Positions 8,672 to 11,305 of a stretch of 11,305 nucleotides of DNA are shown here, piece after piece (within the stretch, counting starts at the first letter, position 1; every line of letters begins with the position of its first letter). The stretch is taken from contig JAJZHV010000015.1 in the NCBI GenBank assembly GCA_021804345.1, forward strand, positions 1-11,305, read 5' to 3'. The translations under genes and the position numbers were made by a program. The stretch comes from Pseudomonadota bacterium (GTDB lineage Bacteria > Pseudomonadota > Gammaproteobacteria > Burkholderiales > Ferrovaceae). The notes beneath the pieces were generated by a model that saw nothing but the letters and a program-made list of their open reading frames with translations, had not been told where the DNA came from and searched no databases.

Positions 8672-10669
8672 TCAAAGCGCTACCGGATCCACATCCACAA
8701 CCCAGTGAACGCGACGCTGAGCGGGAGCCGGCAGGGCCTGCTCCCAGAGAGATAAAAAATCCTGCAGGCTTTGGCGCCGCGTGGATTGCAGCAACAGCTG
8801 CATGCGGTAATCTCCGGCGCGTCGGGGCATGAGTGCACTGACCGGATCGAAAAGAGTCAACGGCGGTTTAGGGGAAAGCGCTAGGGCCGCGGCATGGGCG
8901 TGAGCCATGAAAGCCTCCAGCACATCCAGACGATTGCTGTGAGCGCGTAAAATGGCCTGGTGCACAAAGGGGGGAAATCCGGATATACGCCGCTGAGAGA
9001 GTTCGTACTGGGCAAAACCGGCATAGTCTTGTCGCATCAGGAAGGCGAAGAGGGGATGATCCGGAAATTCCGTTTGTATCAATACGTCGCCCGAAAGAGT
9101 GGAACGACCCGCGCGGCCAGCCACTTGCATTAATTGGGAGAACAGCCTTTCACCTGCACGAAAATCGGTGCTGTACAAGGCACTGTCCCCGCCTAGGGCA
9201 GCCACGAGGGTCAATTGGGGAAAATCATGTCCCTTGGCCAGCATCTGGGTCCCCACCAGAATATCCACTGCGCGTTGCTGGATAGCGTTTCGGGCTTCAC
9301 GCCACTGGGCGGGGCTGGACAGGGTGTCGCTGTCCACCCGCAAAATTCGGGCTTGAGGGAAATGGGCCTGTAATTGCTCCTCTACCTTTTGAGTGCCATC
9401 GCCCAGTGTGACCAGTTGGGCACTCCCGCATTGCGGGCAATGGGAAGGGATAGGGCGGCTTCGACCACAATGGTGACAACGCAGCTGGTCTGCGCGCAGA
9501 TGCACGACCATGCGCGTGGAGCAGTGCGTGCACGGGCAGGACCAGCCACATTGAGGGCAGCGCAAAATCGGTGCATAACCTCGGCGGTTAATAAAAACAA
9601 GGCTTTGTGCACCTTGCGATAACTGAGCGCGCAAGGCTTGCAGTATGGGCGCGGAGAGCGATTGTTCCATCGCCGTGTGGCGGGTATCGATCAGTTGAAT
9701 GCGTGGTAAGGTGGAGCCCGGAATTGCGCGCTGCGTCAGGGAGTGGCGTTGATAGCGCCCGCGCTGGGCATTCAGCCAGGTTTCTAAAGACGGGGTAGCT
9801 GAACCCAGGACGATGGGGATTTGCCCTTGTTGGGCCCGCATGATGGCCACATCGCGAGCGCAGTACCGCAACCCTTCCTGCTGCTTGTAGGAGACATCAT
9901 GTTCCTCATCCACCACAATCAGGCCCAATTGGGGCATGGGGCAGAATACCGCCAGTCGCGTTCCCAGAATGACCTTGGCGCTTCCCTCCTGGGCCGAGAG
10001 CCAGCGCAAAACCCGTTCCTTCTCACCCAAGCCGCTATGCAGGCTGAGCAAGGTGGTTTGCGGAAACTGCTGCTGAAAATGCTGCTCAAGTTGCGGCGTC
10101 AGATTGATCTCTGGTACCAGAACCAGCACGCTTTTACCGTGGTGCAGCATGGCCTGAATCAGGGCCAGGTAGACCGCTGTTTTGCCACTTCCGGTAATCC
10201 CATGGAGTAAATGACAGGAAAATCTATTCGCTGTCTGCAAAATGTCCTGTAGGGCCTGCTGCTGCTCGGCATTGAGCTGTAGGGGGGGCGGTTCCTCCTG
10301 GCAGGGTAACACCCGCGATCCAGTGAGTCGGCGCGGAGGCTTCCAGCCCGAAGTGCGCCGTAAGCCAGGGGGTAAGGCGTGAAAAACAGTGGGCCCGAGG
10401 GGATAGTGATAATACAGACTACAAAATTTCAGCAAGGCCAAATCGGTTGGCGATAAGGCAGGCACATCGTGCCACAGGGTTTCAATGGGTCGTAGTTGTT
10501 TTGGCGCACAACCGGGTTCTGTGACGATGGCCCACAATACGCCCGTTTTTAGACGGGTGCCAAAGGGGACCAAAACCCGACGTCCCACATCCTGTTCCGT
10601 GGCTTGGGGCGCGTCATAATCAAACAAACGCGGCACGGGAACATCAAGGGCAACCTGTATGGTGGGCAT
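8672..10669 (-). CDS. priA: Primosomal protein N' (replication restart helicase PriA)
   Basis: PriA recognises stalled or recombination-generated forks, unwinds with 3'-5' polarity and starts reassembly of the replisome through the primosome. It has 665 residues, shorter than E. coli PriA (732) but with all parts present. The N-terminal DNA-binding domain opens with VALDVPVPRLFDY. Helicase motifs: Walker A GITGSGKT at 157-164, DEEH at 254-257 in IVVDEEHDVSYKQQEG, GSATPSLET at 289-297, and QVAGRAGR at 515-522. The aromatic-rich loop YKQQEGLRYCARD is at 261-273. Eight zinc-ligand cysteines at 371, 374, 380, 383, 398, 401, 411 and 414 have the same spacing as in E. coli PriA. The ATG at 10669 has no strong Shine-Dalgarno. 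hemE lies upstream across a 331-bp gap containing a likely promoter and DnaA boxes; argS follows 35 bp downstream. Confidence 0.97.
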   Translation of the reverse strand: MPTIQVALDVPVPRLFDYDAPQATEQDVGRRVLVPFGTRLKTGVLWAIVTEPGCAPKQLRPIETLWHDVPALSPTDLALLKFCSLYYHYPLGPTVFHALPPGLRRTSGWKPPRRLTGSRVLPCQEEPPPLQLNAEQQQALQDILQTANRFSCHLLHGITGSGKTAVYLALIQAMLHHGKSVLVLVPEINLTPQLEQHFQQQFPQTTLLSLHSGLGEKERVLRWLSAQEGSAKVILGTRLAVFCPMPQLGLIVVDEEHDVSYKQQEGLRYCARDVAIMRAQQGQIPIVLGSATPSLETWLNAQRGRYQRHSLTQRAIPGSTLPRIQLIDTRHTAMEQSLSAPILQALRAQLSQGAQSLVFINRRGYAPILRCPQCGWSCPCTHCSTRMVVHLRADQLRCHHCGRSRPIPSHCPQCGSAQLVTLGDGTQKVEEQLQAHFPQARILRVDSDTLSSPAQWREARNAIQQRAVDILVGTQMLAKGHDFPQLTLVAALGGDSALYSTDFRAGERLFSQLMQVAGRAGRSTLSGDVLIQTEFPDHPLFAFLMRQDYAGFAQYELSQRRISGFPPFVHQAILRAHSNRLDVLEAFMAHAHAAALALSPKPPLTLFDPVSALMPRRAGDYRMQLLLQSTRRQSLQDFLSLWEQALPAPAQRRVHWVVDVDPVAL

Positions 10670-10763
10670 GAATTCGGTTTAAGGCAGAGCAGGGCATCAG
10701 CCGGGATGCAAAAGCCACAGTCGGGATCCAGCAACGGCGCCCGGCGCAGAGGGACGTTTGCGC

Positions 10764-10772
10764 TGTGGAGAA
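10764..10772 (-). promoter_or_regulatory. DnaA-box-like site, one mismatch
   Basis: The - strand reads TTCTCCACA, differing from the strong box TTATCCACA at one base. It lies 19 bp from the perfect box at 10783-10791 in the same orientation, in the predicted priA leader. Confidence 0.35.
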
Positions 10773-10782
10773 GAAGTCGGCC

Positions 10783-10791
10783 TGTGGATAA
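10783..10791 (-). promoter_or_regulatory. Perfect DnaA box (TTATCCACA)
   Basis: The - strand carries the exact high-affinity E. coli type box TTATCCACA. It begins 5 nt downstream of the candidate -10 element of priA (10797-10802), so it covers the expected transcription start near 10790. DnaA bound here would be expected to affect priA transcription. One of two exact consensus matches in this intergenic region. Confidence 0.55.
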
Positions 10792-10796
10792 GTCTG

Positions 10797-10826
10797 TTCA
10801 TATCTTCAGAATGTCTTGAAAGTCAA
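10797..10826 (-). promoter_or_regulatory. Candidate sigma70 promoter for priA
   Basis: On the - strand TTGACT (10826-10821, 5 of 6 matches to TTGACA) is followed after 18 bp by TATGAA (10802-10797, 4 of 6 matches to TATAAT). Transcription would begin near 10790 and give a leader of about 120 nt before the priA ATG. It lies outside any gene, just before a gene that follows a large gap, which supports it. The weak -10 limits confidence. Confidence 0.45.
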
Positions 10827-10938
10827 GGGTTGGGTTTGGAAAATCAGGTGGGTACAGTACCGTGCCCCGACAGAAAAAACATGAAAATACAATGGGTTGC
10901 AATTTTTGAATGCGGAACCTATTGATTTCACAGGGATT

Positions 10939-10968
10939 GTTACCCAATGGTTACCGATGTGCATAACC
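10939..10968. repeat. Tandem GTTACC repeat with inverted arm
   Basis: GTTACC occurs at 10939-10944 and again at 10950-10955, an 11-bp period, about one helical turn, with similar following bases (CAATG and GATG). GGTTA at 10949-10953 also faces TAACC at 10964-10968 as an inverted repeat that encloses most of the DnaA box at 10958-10966. It could be a binding site for a regulator on one face of the helix. Confidence 0.35.
10958..10966 (-). promoter_or_regulatory. DnaA box (TTATGCACA)
   Basis: The - strand reads TTATGCACA, which fits the consensus TTWTNCACA. It is 35 bp downstream of the hemE stop codon and on the far side of the AT-rich segment from the other boxes, in the same orientation as them. 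Confidence 0.45.
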
Positions 10969-11000
10969 CTGATCCCATGCGCTCCAAAAATTGAGCTGCG

Positions 11001-11305
11001 TCAACTTGTTGGGCGACTGAACTGGTGTACTGCCTGAACCAATACCGCCACGTTTTCCGGGTCAGTGAAGCGCGATATACCATGCCCCAAGTTAAACACA
11101 TGGCCACTGCCGGCACCATAGGCGGCCAGGATCCGTCCAACTTCCTGCTCTACCGCCTCTGGGGTGCCAAACAGCACCGATGGGTCCATGTTGCCTTGAA
11201 GCGCCACCTGGTCTCCCACGCGGGCTCTGGCCTCGGCGATATCAATGGTCCAATCCAGGCCGACCGCGTCATAACCGGCCTGGGCAATGGCTTCCAGCCA
11301 CAGAC
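11001..11305 (-). CDS. hemE: Uroporphyrinogen decarboxylase (C-terminal part; 5' end beyond window)
   Basis: HemE decarboxylates the four acetate side chains of uroporphyrinogen III to give coproporphyrinogen III in heme synthesis; it is cytoplasmic. The frame is open to the window edge. The visible 100 codons begin [19 protein letters not shown] and include [40 protein letters not shown] and the family signature [13 protein letters not shown], then [19 protein letters not shown], ending at TGA 11001-11003. These match the last third of HemE, including the ALQGNMDP and NLGHGI segments. The reading frame continues upstream of the apparent GTG at 11219, which is internal. No T-tailed hairpin follows the stop, so readthrough towards priA cannot be excluded. 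About 250 N-terminal residues lie outside the window. Confidence 0.96.
   Translation of the reverse strand, partial: LWLEAIAQAGYDAVGLDWTIDIAEARARVGDQVALQGNMDPSVLFGTPEAVEQEVGRILAAYGAGSGHVFNLGHGISRFTDPENVAVLVQAVHQFSRPTS

Larger units (their letters stand above)
10670..11000. other. Long intergenic region between hemE and priA with DnaA-box-like sites
   Basis: No credible gene lies in these 331 bp. They hold DnaA-box matches at 10783-10791 and 10958-10966 in the same orientation, a one-mismatch site at 10764-10772, and an AT-rich segment at 10871-10930 (about 32% GC, 19 of 60). There is also an IHF-like sequence with one mismatch at 10915-10927, a perfect 11-bp palindrome GGTAC-A-GTACC at 10851-10861, a CTTGA-AAG-TCAAG hairpin at 10815-10827, and a tandem GTTACC repeat at 10939-10955. 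A priA promoter candidate is at 10797-10826. The region resembles a DnaA-controlled regulatory region or an origin-like element; which one cannot be decided from the sequence alone. Confidence 0.6.

Noticed and set aside
10549..10734. Possible short leader peptide overlapping the priA start
   Set aside because: Starts at a non-ATG codon without a ribosome binding site, runs out of frame into priA and shows no regulatory codon pattern.
10979..10999. Hairpin just after the hemE stop as a terminator
   Set aside because: The stem is 4 bp (6 with a bulge) and the T-run falls in the loop, not after the stem.

Overview
This is an ordinary housekeeping stretch of a proteobacterial chromosome of moderate GC content (mid-50s percent, estimated by eye). 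It is most likely from a betaproteobacterium. The protein details that point that way are KQAWAYRQ in AtpA, DELSPED in AtpD, KANHLTYLGDA in GlmU, GHGIS.FT.PENV in HemE, and the hemE-priA-argS-SPOR-dsbA gene order. This placement rests on remembered family patterns, not on a search. I did not try to place it below class level.

Left half (1-5251, + strand): the distal part of the F1Fo ATP synthase operon. It holds atpA (5' end outside the window), atpG, atpD and atpC, followed after 5 bp by glmU with a GTG start. Intergenic gaps are short (26, 43, 15 and 5 bp), as expected for one transcription unit that joins F1 subunits to the bifunctional enzyme making UDP-GlcNAc.

Right half (5283-11305, - strand): a second unit reading leftward, hemE (only its last 100 codons in the window), priA, argS, a SPOR-domain membrane protein gene and dsbA. 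It meets glmU tail to tail at 5252-5282. A plausible intrinsic terminator for dsbA overlaps the end of glmU. None is seen for glmU in the + direction.

The only long non-coding stretch is 10670-11000, between hemE and priA. It contains two exact matches to the DnaA-box consensus TTWTNCACA, a third site with one mismatch, a 60-bp segment of about 32% GC, short tandem repeats, and a sigma70-like promoter for priA. One DnaA box overlaps the predicted start of that promoter. This is the most interesting part of the window: it could be a DnaA-regulated priA promoter or an origin-like element. I found no mobile element, CRISPR array, tRNA, rRNA, defence cassette or convincing undescribed system.
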